Source: Chitinophaga pinensis (lineage in GTDB: Bacteria > Bacteroidota > Bacteroidia > M30B66). From it: a stretch of DNA of 7,089 nt. A program made the translations under genes and the position numbers. The notes under the pieces are model-generated. The model was not told the origin of the DNA, did no database searches, and saw only the letters and a list, made by a program, of their open reading frames with translations. Where the stretch lies: positions 1-7,089 of the forward strand of contig CALQJV010000059.1 in NCBI GenBank assembly GCA_943330985.1, in the 5' to 3' direction. This document shows, one piece after another, positions 1 to 6,010 of this stretch (the stretch's first letter is position 1; each line of letters starts with the position of its first letter).

Positions 1-221
1 CGCAACGTGAGGAAAACTACGAGAAATTAAGCCGACGTATCGATGAAATGGGAATTCACCGCGAAAGTCTTTGGTGGTACCTAGAAACTCGTAAATACGG
101 AACCGTACCACACAGTGGATTTGGATTAGGATTCGAACGTTTGATTTTGTTTGTTACAGGAATGGGAAATATTCGTGATGTAATTACTTTTCCGAGAACA
201 CCTAAAAACCTAGAGTTTTAA
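1..221 (+). CDS. asnS: Asparagine--tRNA ligase, C-terminal 72 residues (5' end outside window)
   Basis: Cytoplasmic class IIb aminoacyl-tRNA synthetase that charges tRNA(Asn) with asparagine. Only the last 72 codons are present, read from base 3 to a TAA at 219-221. The fragment contains the class II motif 3 region: [11 protein letters not shown], whose arginine contacts ATP, followed by the family-typical ending with [20 protein letters not shown]. This tail (NIRDV, FPRTP) is diagnostic for AsnS and separates it from AspRS and LysRS, which end differently. The upstream part, with the anticodon-binding OB fold and motifs 1 and 2, lies outside the window. The gene faces the next one tail to tail with a single base between stop codons, so no dedicated terminator fits between them. 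Identification is secure; only the extent upstream is unknown. Confidence 0.96.
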   Translation, partial: QREENYEKLSRRIDEMGIHRESLWWYLETRKYGTVPHSGFGLGFERLILFVTGMGNIRDVITFPRTPKNLEF

Positions 222-222
222 A

Positions 223-858
223 TTATTCCGAAAGAACAAACCGAACATTGCAAGCCATCATTTCGGTGCGCATTTCGGTGCAAATTCCATAACGGTAAAC
301 GAATACATTCTTTTTTCCGTCGGGTTGAATTAATTCGTATTCCCCTTCTCGGAGATTCTTTATTGGAACAAACGCGCCTAATCGCTCCGAAAAAAGTTCA
401 TTCATTCCAAGAGGCTCGTGGTGATATAATCGTCCAACGCTAAATGGAATTTGTGCAAGAATTCGGGTTTTCTGCCCTGCGTCATTGGTGAGTAAATATC
501 CCCCGATTGTCTTTTGCAAATTGATTTGTTCATTTACATGGTTGTTAATCTTCTTAAAAGAAGACGCACTTTCTAGTCCTGAAGCAGAGTAATTCACTTG
601 TATAAGCGACAATACATTGGTAAAAGGGAAATGGATATTCGTTTCGAGACGAATTTTGTAAGACTTATCTGTTGATCTAATTAACTGTGCATGAAGCGTT
701 CCTCGTTTACTTCCACTAACATAAACGGTATAGGTCAAAATCTGAGTAAAATCTTTTGCAACTTCTTTCCTTGTTGATTTATATGAAGATGTTAGTATCA
801 CTAAAATCATTGTAATTAGTGATATTTTGAAAAAACGATTGTTGGTGTGGGATAACAT
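223..858 (-). CDS. Small exported or membrane-anchored protein of unknown function, DUF6134-like
   Basis: A 211-residue protein. It begins with a short basic and polar stretch (residues 1-11) and one hydrophobic segment (about 12-24), which looks like an uncleaved signal anchor or a signal peptide. There is no lipobox cysteine after it. The rest is beta-rich. It starts with an LTYTVYVSGSKRGTL stretch near residue 41 and carries LYHHEP (144-149), LFSERLGAF (155-163) and YELIQPDGKKNVFVYRYG (174-191). This pattern (a YTVYV strand, L-Y-x-x-EP, then FSE-x-x-G, then a PDG-x-x-N-x-F-x-Y hairpin) is what I recall for the DUF6134 family of Bacteroidota, a family without assigned function. The family call is from memory of the motif pattern and is not certain; DUF3108-like proteins are an alternative. 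The gene is convergent with asnS and divergent from rpoN, so it is transcribed on its own. The ATG at 858 gives the full hydrophobic leader. The protein probably acts in the periplasm or on the outer face of the inner membrane. Confidence 0.75.
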   Translation of the reverse strand: MLSHTNNRFFKISLITMILVILTSSYKSTRKEVAKDFTQILTYTVYVSGSKRGTLHAQLIRSTDKSYKIRLETNIHFPFTNVLSLIQVNYSASGLESASSFKKINNHVNEQINLQKTIGGYLLTNDAGQKTRILAQIPFSVGRLYHHEPLGMNELFSERLGAFVPIKNLREGEYELIQPDGKKNVFVYRYGICTEMRTEMMACNVRFVLSE

Positions 859-1002
859 CTAATACAGATACGCAAAGCTTTAATTAAAAGATACTAGAAC
901 ATTGATTTTGATCGAATTCGAATGAAGAAGCATAAATTTCTTTATCCACGTAACAACATTTAAACTCAAACGTTTTATTCGAACTAGAACCTAAAAACCG
1001 CC

Positions 1003-1017
1003 ATGATTCTCAATCAT
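1003..1017. repeat. Short inverted repeat upstream of rpoN
   Basis: ATGATT and AATCAT form perfect 6-bp arms around a CTC spacer, 42 bases before the rpoN ATG. It lies in the 201-base region between the divergent hypothetical gene (start 858) and rpoN. It could be a small operator or a hairpin in the rpoN 5' UTR, or chance in AT-rich DNA. The remainder of 859-1059 shows no clear TAnnTTTG promoter on either strand and no -24/-12 element. Confidence 0.3.
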
Positions 1018-1059
1018 CGCAGCCCATTTTTTATTAAAATTCATTAACATTGCAACACG

Positions 1060-2541
1060 ATGCTCAAGCAAGGTTTACAACAAAAATTATTACAAAAACT
1101 TTCTCCTCAACAAATTCAATTGATGAAATTGTTGCAAGTTCCGACCGTTGCTTTGGAACAACGAATTAAGGAAGAACTCGAGATTAATCCTGCGCTTGAA
1201 GAGGGTGCCGACAAAGACGATTCTTCAGATGAACCCAATACCGACGATCCATTTGGCGATTCGAACGATGGCGAGGAAGAAGCACACGCAGATCAAAACC
1301 GAGAAGATTTCGACCTAAGTGCTTACATCGATGATGACGAAACGCCTGCGTATAAAATGGCGGCTAACAATTACAGTCCTGACGATGAACGCAAGGAAGT
1401 ACCATTTGCGGGTGGACAAGGATTTCAAGAACAGCTAATCAGCCAACTTGCACTACGTGATGTAAAAGCCGAAGAATTCCCCATTGCAGAATACCTGATA
1501 GGAAACATCGACGAAGATGGATATTTACGCAGAGACATCAGTTCGATTGTTGATGACTTGGCTTTCTCCCAGAACATTCTGACATCCGAAGAAAACGTGC
1601 TTCGATTACTGAAAGAAGTACAAGAATTGGATCCTCCAGGAATTGGAGCAAGAGATTTACAAGAGTGTTTACTCATTCAGTTACGACGGAAAGAATATCA
1701 AACCGTTGAATTAAAAACCGCAGCGGTAATTTTACGTGATTGCATGGAAGAAATTTCGCGCAAGCATTACGATAAGATTGCCAAAAAACTGGAATTAACT
1801 GACGATGAATTAAAAGCTGCAATCAAAGAAATTCTGAGACTCAACCCGAGGCCAGGGAATTCTCAAAGCGAATCTGCTAAAAGTACTCAACACATCATTC
1901 CTGACTTTATTCTAACAAACAATGAAGGCGTATTGGAACTGCAACTCAATTCGAGAAACGCGCCCGATTTAAAAATTAGTAAGGCCTATCAAGAAATGCT
2001 TGTTCATTATAGCAAATCGCAAAAAAATTCGAGCAAAGAACAACGAGATGCAGTCGTATTTGTAAAGCAAAAAATTGATTCCGCTCGCTGGTTCATTGAT
2101 GCGATTAAGCAACGTCAACAAACGTTAATGCTGACCATGCAAACCATTTTGGAATATCAGTATGACTATTTTTCAACTGCCGATGAAACCAAACTTCGTC
2201 CAATGATTTTGAAAGATATTGCGGAAAAGGTGTTCATGGATATTTCAACGATTTCGCGGGTTGCAAACAGTAAGTATATTCAAACATCCTTTGGAACCTT
2301 TTTACTTAAATCGTTCTTCTCCGAATCTTTATCAACCGATACTGGCGAAGAAGTTTCAACACGCGAAGTGAAGAAGATTTTAGAAGAAAGTGTTGCTGCC
2401 GAAGACAAACACAATCCAGTTACCGACGATAAACTTGCGCAAGTACTTCGCGAAAAAGGATACAATATTGCGCGCAGAACGGTTGCAAAATACCGTGAGC
2501 AACTGAACATTCCCGTTGCACGAATGCGCAAAGAACTTTAA
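1060..2541 (+). CDS. rpoN: RNA polymerase sigma-54 factor
   Basis: Alternative sigma factor that directs core RNA polymerase to -24/-12 promoters and needs an AAA+ enhancer-binding protein to open them. At 493 residues it is a full-length member. Region I (1-49) is the glutamine- and leucine-rich activator-interacting segment, with the typical opening MLKQGLQQKLLQKLSPQQIQLMKLLQ. Region II (about 50-95) is a highly acidic, low-complexity linker. The core-binding domain follows, with the hallmark LDPPGIGARDLQECL (190-204). The DNA-binding part has the HTH (about 384-410, LKDIAEKVFMDISTISRVANSKYIQT) and GTFLLKSFF. The RpoN box ARRTVAKYRE, which reads the -24 element, is at 471-480. The ATG at 1060 places region I exactly at the N terminus, as in the family. 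No Shine-Dalgarno sequence is visible. An SGNH hydrolase gene follows after 21 bases, probably on the same transcript. No activator gene of the NtrC type is present in the window. Confidence 0.98.
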   Translation: MLKQGLQQKLLQKLSPQQIQLMKLLQVPTVALEQRIKEELEINPALEEGADKDDSSDEPNTDDPFGDSNDGEEEAHADQNREDFDLSAYIDDDETPAYKMAANNYSPDDERKEVPFAGGQGFQEQLISQLALRDVKAEEFPIAEYLIGNIDEDGYLRRDISSIVDDLAFSQNILTSEENVLRLLKEVQELDPPGIGARDLQECLLIQLRRKEYQTVELKTAAVILRDCMEEISRKHYDKIAKKLELTDDELKAAIKEILRLNPRPGNSQSESAKSTQHIIPDFILTNNEGVLELQLNSRNAPDLKISKAYQEMLVHYSKSQKNSSKEQRDAVVFVKQKIDSARWFIDAIKQRQQTLMLTMQTILEYQYDYFSTADETKLRPMILKDIAEKVFMDISTISRVANSKYIQTSFGTFLLKSFFSESLSTDTGEEVSTREVKKILEESVAAEDKHNPVTDDKLAQVLREKGYNIARRTVAKYREQLNIPVARMRKEL

Positions 2542-2562
2542 ATTTTTCACTATCGCTTTTTG

Positions 2563-3183
2563 ATGAATAATACTTCCGAAGAAAAGAAACATAGCTTCCT
2601 TGCCTTAGGCGATTCGTATACTATTGGAGAGGCAGTTCCTGATAACGAATGTTGGCCGATGCAATTGGTTGAAATGTTGAATGCTGCGGGAAAACCATTT
2701 AGCAAGCCACAGATAATCGCAACAACAGGTTGGACAACCGATGAGTTGATGAATGCTATTCGAGTTGAAAATCCTCAGGGAACCTTCGATCTTGTTTCAT
2801 TGCTTATCGGTGTTAACAATCAATACAGAGGATATTCAAAAGAAGTGTATGCCAAGGAATTTGAGGATTTATTAAATCAAGCCATCGATTTTGCCGGTAA
2901 AATAGCAAATCATGTTGTTGTGGTTTCGATTCCCGATTGGGGCGCAACGCCATTTGCCACGGATCGAAATCGTGAGGAAATCGCTACGGAAATTGATGAA
3001 TACAATACTATTAATCGTGAAATAGGTTTGCGAAAAGGTGTTCATTACGTTGACATTACTCCTGGTTCACGTTTATCACTTAGCGATTATTCTTTAGTAA
3101 CAACCGATGAACTTCACCCTTCAGGAAAAGAATACCTTAAATGGACCGAGGAGATTTACAAGATTGCAGCTCCCATTTATTAA
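2563..3183 (+). CDS. SGNH-family (GDSL-like) hydrolase, probable cytoplasmic esterase/lipase
   Basis: A 206-residue single-domain SGNH hydrolase, predicted to hydrolyse an ester or related acyl bond; the substrate cannot be told from sequence. The blocks can be followed in order. Block I is ALGDSYTIGEAV with nucleophile Ser18. Block II is TTGWTTDEL with Gly56 as oxyanion residue. Block III is LIGVNNQYRG with Asn85. Block V is DELHPSG with Asp182 and His185 completing the triad. The spacing and the DxxH pair match the TesA-like branch of the family. No signal peptide or membrane segment is present, so the enzyme should be cytoplasmic, unlike TesA. The ATG at 2563 is chosen over an in-frame TTG directly before it (2560). 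The gene starts 21 bases after the rpoN stop, so cotranscription with rpoN is likely. Its stop lies three bases from the stop of the converging regulator gene. Confidence 0.9.
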   Translation: MNNTSEEKKHSFLALGDSYTIGEAVPDNECWPMQLVEMLNAAGKPFSKPQIIATTGWTTDELMNAIRVENPQGTFDLVSLLIGVNNQYRGYSKEVYAKEFEDLLNQAIDFAGKIANHVVVVSIPDWGATPFATDRNREEIATEIDEYNTINREIGLRKGVHYVDITPGSRLSLSDYSLVTTDELHPSGKEYLKWTEEIYKIAAPIY

Positions 3184-3186
3184 AAT

Positions 3187-3948
3187 TTATTCCAAATGCC
3201 TGATGGCTTGCTGCATGTTTTTAACTTGGAGTTTCTTTAGAATATTCCTGCGGTGAGTCTTAATGGTATTGGCCGACAATTGAAGTTTTTCGGAAATTTC
3301 ATTGGAGTTTAAACCAATACTAATAAGTTGTAAAACCTCCACTTCCCTCAAACTAAGATTGGTTGAAAGTTCATTTTCGGAATCTGGAAGAATTTCAATT
3401 AACCGACTGTTTGTTTGCAATATGGCAATTACCCTCATTGGGTGGTGTTCATTGAAAAGTTCCGTAAGGTAAGCCAAATCTAAAGGAGGAAAATCCGGGC
3501 TCCATTTTGCCTGTCTGTTACATTGAATTACCCAAGAATATTCTCCTGAATCTTTTTTAATCCGATAAAATAAGCGCATTTCGGCACCTTCTTTCTCAAG
3601 ATCTTTCATTTTAGCAAATTCAGAAAGCACCCGTTGGGTAACATTCAAGCATTTCAGAAAATCTTCGGGATGAACACGTTCCTGCATTATCATTATACCT
3701 TTTTCATTTATATACTCGCGATTGCTATGCATTAATTTAACAAAGTAATCGTTGAAGTAGGTATAATTTCCTTGTTCATAGTTATAAATGAACGAAGCAA
3801 TTTTTAATACCGAAAGGGCATTTAATGAAGGTATCGCCGATTTGAGGAATTCATCTGTATTCCTATTTATTGGAGAGCTATTCGTATTTTTAATCCACGA
3901 ACTTAATTGATTTGAAATGATATTTTGGACTTCTTCTAAATCATACAT
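3187..3948 (-). CDS. LuxR-type HTH transcriptional regulator with PAS-like sensor region
   Basis: A 253-residue putative DNA-binding regulator. The C terminus (about 198-253) is a GerE/LuxR HTH: LSLREVEVLQLISIGLNSNEISEKLQLSANTIKTHRRNILKKL, with the conserved REVEVL, GLNSNEIS, and NTIKTHRRNIL elements. The middle (about 62-145) looks like a PAS_3-type fold: VHPEDF at 92-97 and a basic RIKKDSGEYSWV at 129-140, the common HPeD...KdG.Y.WV pattern. The N terminus (1-60) is unassigned. There is no receiver domain with a phosphorylatable aspartate, no transmembrane segment and no partner histidine kinase nearby. I infer a stand-alone, cytoplasmic, ligand- or redox-sensing regulator of a type frequent in Bacteroidota. 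It is divergent from sufA across a 206-base region and convergent with the SGNH hydrolase gene. Target genes are unknown; regulation of itself or of suf is possible but not shown. Confidence 0.88.
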   Translation of the reverse strand: MYDLEEVQNIISNQLSSWIKNTNSSPINRNTDEFLKSAIPSLNALSVLKIASFIYNYEQGNYTYFNDYFVKLMHSNREYINEKGIMIMQERVHPEDFLKCLNVTQRVLSEFAKMKDLEKEGAEMRLFYRIKKDSGEYSWVIQCNRQAKWSPDFPPLDLAYLTELFNEHHPMRVIAILQTNSRLIEILPDSENELSTNLSLREVEVLQLISIGLNSNEISEKLQLSANTIKTHRRNILKKLQVKNMQQAIRHLE

Positions 3949-3980
3949 ACTATGGTTAGGTTGGGGTTGAAAAAAATATG

Positions 3981-4031
3981 ACGAATAAAATAATTAACAC
4001 ATTAAATTTTAATTAAATAAAACGAATAAAA
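3981..4031. repeat. Direct repeat pair ACGAATAAAA in the regulator-sufA intergenic region
   Basis: The 10-base string ACGAATAAAA occurs at 3981-3990 and again at 4022-4031, a 41-base period or about four helical turns. It lies between the divergent LuxR-type gene and sufA, just upstream of the suf promoter. Between the copies the DNA is almost pure A/T (around 3990-4020). Two sites on the same face of the helix would suit a regulator, but AT-rich composition makes chance recurrence plausible. Confidence 0.35.
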
Positions 4032-4037
4032 ATAGAG

Positions 4038-4068
4038 TTGATAAAATAGAAGCGGTAGCGTATATTTG
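4038..4068 (+). promoter_or_regulatory. Bacteroidota-type housekeeping promoter for sufA-sufB
   Basis: TTG at 4038-4040 is followed after exactly 20 bases by TATATTTG at 4061-4068. This fits the Bacteroidota primary-sigma consensus: a -33 element TTTG/TTG, 19-21 bases, and a -7 element TAnnTTTG. The predicted start is about 4072-4076, giving a 5' UTR of about 80 bases before the sufA ATG at 4155. It is the only perfect TAnnTTTG match that I found in the intergenic regions. Confidence 0.75.
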
Positions 4069-4075
4069 CACACTG

Positions 4076-4092
4076 TTTAGATTAAGTCTAAA
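4076..4092. promoter_or_regulatory. Palindromic operator candidate at the suf transcription start
   Basis: TTTAGATTAAGTCTAAA has perfect 6-bp arms (TTTAGA and TCTAAA) around five bases, with further partial symmetry inside. It begins eight bases after the -7 element, so a bound protein would cover the predicted transcription start and block transcription. The half-site TTAGATT resembles DtxR/MntR-type half-sites (TTAGGTT), although the arms are closer than in the classic 19-bp DtxR box. Control of suf genes by an iron- or Fe-S-sensing repressor would fit what is known in other bacteria. Which regulator binds is inference. Confidence 0.6.
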
Positions 4093-4154
4093 TAAAAAAT
4101 CCAAAAGGAAACATTGTAGAATTCCGTTTGTTAATTGATTAAATAAGATTAATT

Positions 4155-4481
4155 ATGATAACTGTATCTGATACTGCAAAAGAGAAATTGCTAAGCTTGA
4201 TGGCCGAAAGTAATCATAGTACCGATAGTTTTTTACGCGTAGGTGTTGAAGGTGGTGGGTGCTCTGGTTTATCATACAAGATGGATTTTGACGCTCAACG
4301 TAATGAAGGAGATCAATTATTTGAAGATAAAGGAGTAAAGATTCTTGTCGATAAAAAGAGTTTTCTTTATTTGGTGGGGACGGTGTTAGAGTATTCTGGA
4401 GGTTTGAATGGGAAAGGATTCGCATTCAATAATCCCAATGCTTCAAGAACTTGTGGATGTGGCGAAAGTTTCGCAGTATAA
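4155..4481 (+). CDS. sufA: A-type iron-sulfur cluster carrier/assembly protein (SufA/IscA/HesB family)
   Basis: Small cytoplasmic carrier that accepts Fe-S clusters from the SUF scaffold and passes them to apoproteins. The 108-residue length is typical. The three cluster-ligand cysteines are present: Cys36 in VGVEGGGCSGLSY, and Cys100 and Cys102 in the C-terminal TCGCGESF motif. The conserved GLNGKGFAFNNPNA segment precedes the last motif. The ATG at 4155 is the first usable start, since an in-frame TAA occurs at 4140-4142. No Shine-Dalgarno sequence sits at a normal distance. It is the first gene after the promoter at 4038-4068, and sufB follows after 14 bases, so the two form a transcription unit. 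Whether it acts as SufA or as another A-type carrier (ErpA-like) cannot be settled by sequence, but linkage to sufB supports SufA. Confidence 0.94.
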   Translation: MITVSDTAKEKLLSLMAESNHSTDSFLRVGVEGGGCSGLSYKMDFDAQRNEGDQLFEDKGVKILVDKKSFLYLVGTVLEYSGGLNGKGFAFNNPNASRTCGCGESFAV

Positions 4482-4495
4482 ATAGAAAATAAGCC

Positions 4496-5944
4496 ATGGC
4501 TACCGAAGGGAACGAGATTCTTGAATCGCATATCAACTCCGATTACAAATACGGTTTCACCACCGATATTGAAATGGACTCTGCGCCGAAAGGTCTCAAT
4601 GAAGATATTATCCGTTTTATTTCTGCCAAGAAAAATGAACCTCAATGGCTACTCGATTATCGGCTTAAGGCCTTTCGTCATTGGCTCACATTAGACGAAC
4701 CCACTTGGGCGCATGTTCATTACCCAAAAATCGATTTCCAAAATATCATCTATTATTCAGCACCTAAAAAATCAAAACAACTTAATAGTCTCGATGAAGT
4801 TGACCCCGAGCTTTTAAAAACGTTTGAAAAATTAGGGATTTCGCTTTTAGAACAGAAACGCTTAACAGGAGTTGCCGTTGATGCGGTGATTGATTCGGTT
4901 TCTGTAAAAACTACCTTCAAAGAAAAACTAGGAGAATTGGGTATCATTTTCAGCTCATTCAGTGAAGCTGTTCATGAACATCCAGAACTAATAAAAAAAT
5001 ACATGGGTTCGGTTGTGCCTTATACCGATAACTATTACTCCGCATTAAACTCCGCAGTATTTACTGATGGTTCATTCTGCTATATTCCGAAAGGAGTTCG
5101 TTGTCCTATGGAATTATCGACCTATTTCCGAATCAATGCTTCTGGAACAGGACAGTTTGAAAGAACGTTAATTGTAGCCGACGAAGGCGCTTATGTGAGC
5201 TACCTCGAAGGTTGCACAGCTCCTATGCGCGACGAGAATCAACTGCACGCTGCGGTGGTTGAAATTATTGCACAAGAGAAAGCGGAAGTAAAATACAGTA
5301 CTGTTCAAAATTGGTATCCTGGTGACAAAAACGGGATTGGTGGAATCTACAATTTCGTAACGAAACGTGGAATCTGCGCAGGGTTTGGAGCTAAAATTTC
5401 CTGGACACAGGTCGAAACAGGTTCTGCCATTACGTGGAAATATCCAAGTGTGATTCTCAAAGGCGATAATTCGGTTGGTGAATTTTATTCGGTTGCCGTT
5501 ACCAACAACATGCAACAAGCCGATACGGGAACCAAAATGATTCATTTGGGAAAAAACACCAAAAGCACCATCATTTCCAAGGGTATTTCGGCTGGAAGAA
5601 GTCAGAATAGCTACCGAGGTTTGGTGAGAATTAGTCCCAAAGCAAGCAATGCCCGAAATTTCTCCCAATGCGATTCTTTACTTATGGGAGATCAATGTGG
5701 GGCGCATACTTTTCCATACATCGAAATTAAAAACCCAAGTGCCATTGTTGAACACGAAGCAACGACTTCAAAAATTGGAGAAGATCAGCTTTTCTATTGC
5801 AAGCAACGTGGAATCGATACCGAAAAGGCAATTGGCTTAATTGTAAATGGTTATTGCAAAGAAGTACTGAAACAATTACCCATGGAATTTGCAGTAGAAG
5901 CACAAAAACTTCTTTCCATCAGCTTAGAGGGAAGTGTAGGGTAA
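4496..5944 (+). CDS. sufB: Fe-S cluster assembly scaffold protein SufB
   Basis: Core subunit of the SufBC2D scaffold, on which sulfur from SufS and iron are assembled into Fe-S clusters using the SufC ATPase. The 482-residue length is close to that of E. coli SufB (495). Key segments are [19 protein letters not shown] (196-214), YLEGCTAP with Cys240, and STVQNWYPG (268-276). Near the C terminus come [20 protein letters not shown] with Cys392, then [17 protein letters not shown] with Glu419, His420 and Glu421. By motif alignment from memory, Cys240, Cys392 and the EHE triplet correspond to E. coli Cys254, Cys405 and Glu432-His433-Glu434, which are important for cluster formation. This and the EGSVG ending separate it from SufD. 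All residues expected for an active scaffold are intact. It is translated 14 bases after sufA. Unusually, no sufC, sufD or sufS follows: the next gene is on the opposite strand 65 bases on. Confidence 0.97.
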   Translation: MATEGNEILESHINSDYKYGFTTDIEMDSAPKGLNEDIIRFISAKKNEPQWLLDYRLKAFRHWLTLDEPTWAHVHYPKIDFQNIIYYSAPKKSKQLNSLDEVDPELLKTFEKLGISLLEQKRLTGVAVDAVIDSVSVKTTFKEKLGELGIIFSSFSEAVHEHPELIKKYMGSVVPYTDNYYSALNSAVFTDGSFCYIPKGVRCPMELSTYFRINASGTGQFERTLIVADEGAYVSYLEGCTAPMRDENQLHAAVVEIIAQEKAEVKYSTVQNWYPGDKNGIGGIYNFVTKRGICAGFGAKISWTQVETGSAITWKYPSVILKGDNSVGEFYSVAVTNNMQQADTGTKMIHLGKNTKSTIISKGISAGRSQNSYRGLVRISPKASNARNFSQCDSLLMGDQCGAHTFPYIEIKNPSAIVEHEATTSKIGEDQLFYCKQRGIDTEKAIGLIVNGYCKEVLKQLPMEFAVEAQKLLSISLEGSVG

Positions 5945-5966
5945 TTAATTCTTTACTGGAATTAAT
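5944..5966 (+). terminator. AT-rich hairpin directly after sufB, possible terminator
   Basis: ATTAATTC (5944-5951) and GAATTAAT (5959-5966) are perfect 8-bp arms around a 7-base loop, starting at the last base of the sufB stop. A loose T-rich run (TTGTTTTC, 5971-5978) follows. The stem is weak (one G-C pair) and the T-run is a few bases away, so this is a possible but not strong intrinsic terminator. Confidence 0.4.
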
Positions 5967-5991
5967 CGAATTGTTTTCATTGTCAGTTCTG

Positions 5992-6010
5992 AATTGCTAA
6001 TAGCAATTTT
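5992..6010 (+). terminator. Second hairpin between sufB and the transporter gene
   Basis: AATTGCT (5992-5998) and AGCAATT (6002-6008) form a perfect 7-bp stem with a 3-base loop, and the plus strand runs on as TTTT (6007-6010). It sits against the stop codon of the converging transporter gene (TGA read at 6012-6010). On the minus strand no T-run follows the stem, so any terminator role is more likely for sufA-sufB transcripts. A tetra-T tail is short for an intrinsic terminator. Confidence 0.45.

Noticed and set aside
859..1059. Possible sigma-54 (-24/-12) promoter giving rpoN autoregulation
   Set aside because: No GG-N10-GC pair with TGGCA/TTGC-like context was found on either strand of this region.
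3184..3186. Terminator between the SGNH hydrolase and the converging regulator gene
   Set aside because: The gap is three bases and the flanking TTTATTAAAATTTATT has no proper stem-loop with a T-run; termination presumably occurs inside the opposing genes.
4001..4013. AT-only palindrome ATTAAATTTTAAT in the regulator-sufA region
   Set aside because: It is composed of A and T only within an A/T-rich run and has no clear position relative to a promoter; expected by chance.
4103..4116. Shine-Dalgarno-like AAAAGGAA followed by ATT/TTG in the sufA leader, suggesting a leader peptide
   Set aside because: The TTG is followed at once by TAG, the ATT frame would be a nine-codon peptide from a very rare start, and Bacteroidota seldom rely on Shine-Dalgarno sequences. 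It is also about 45 bases from the sufA start, too far to serve it.
4367..4645. Minus-strand open frame across the sufA-sufB junction
   Set aside because: It overlaps two certain genes in antisense and its translation shows no recognisable domain; treated as chance.
5168..5668. 166-codon open frame on the minus strand inside sufB
   Set aside because: It lies entirely antisense to a highly conserved sufB, its translation resembles no family I know, and it has no promoter or start context; it is a coding-strand shadow.
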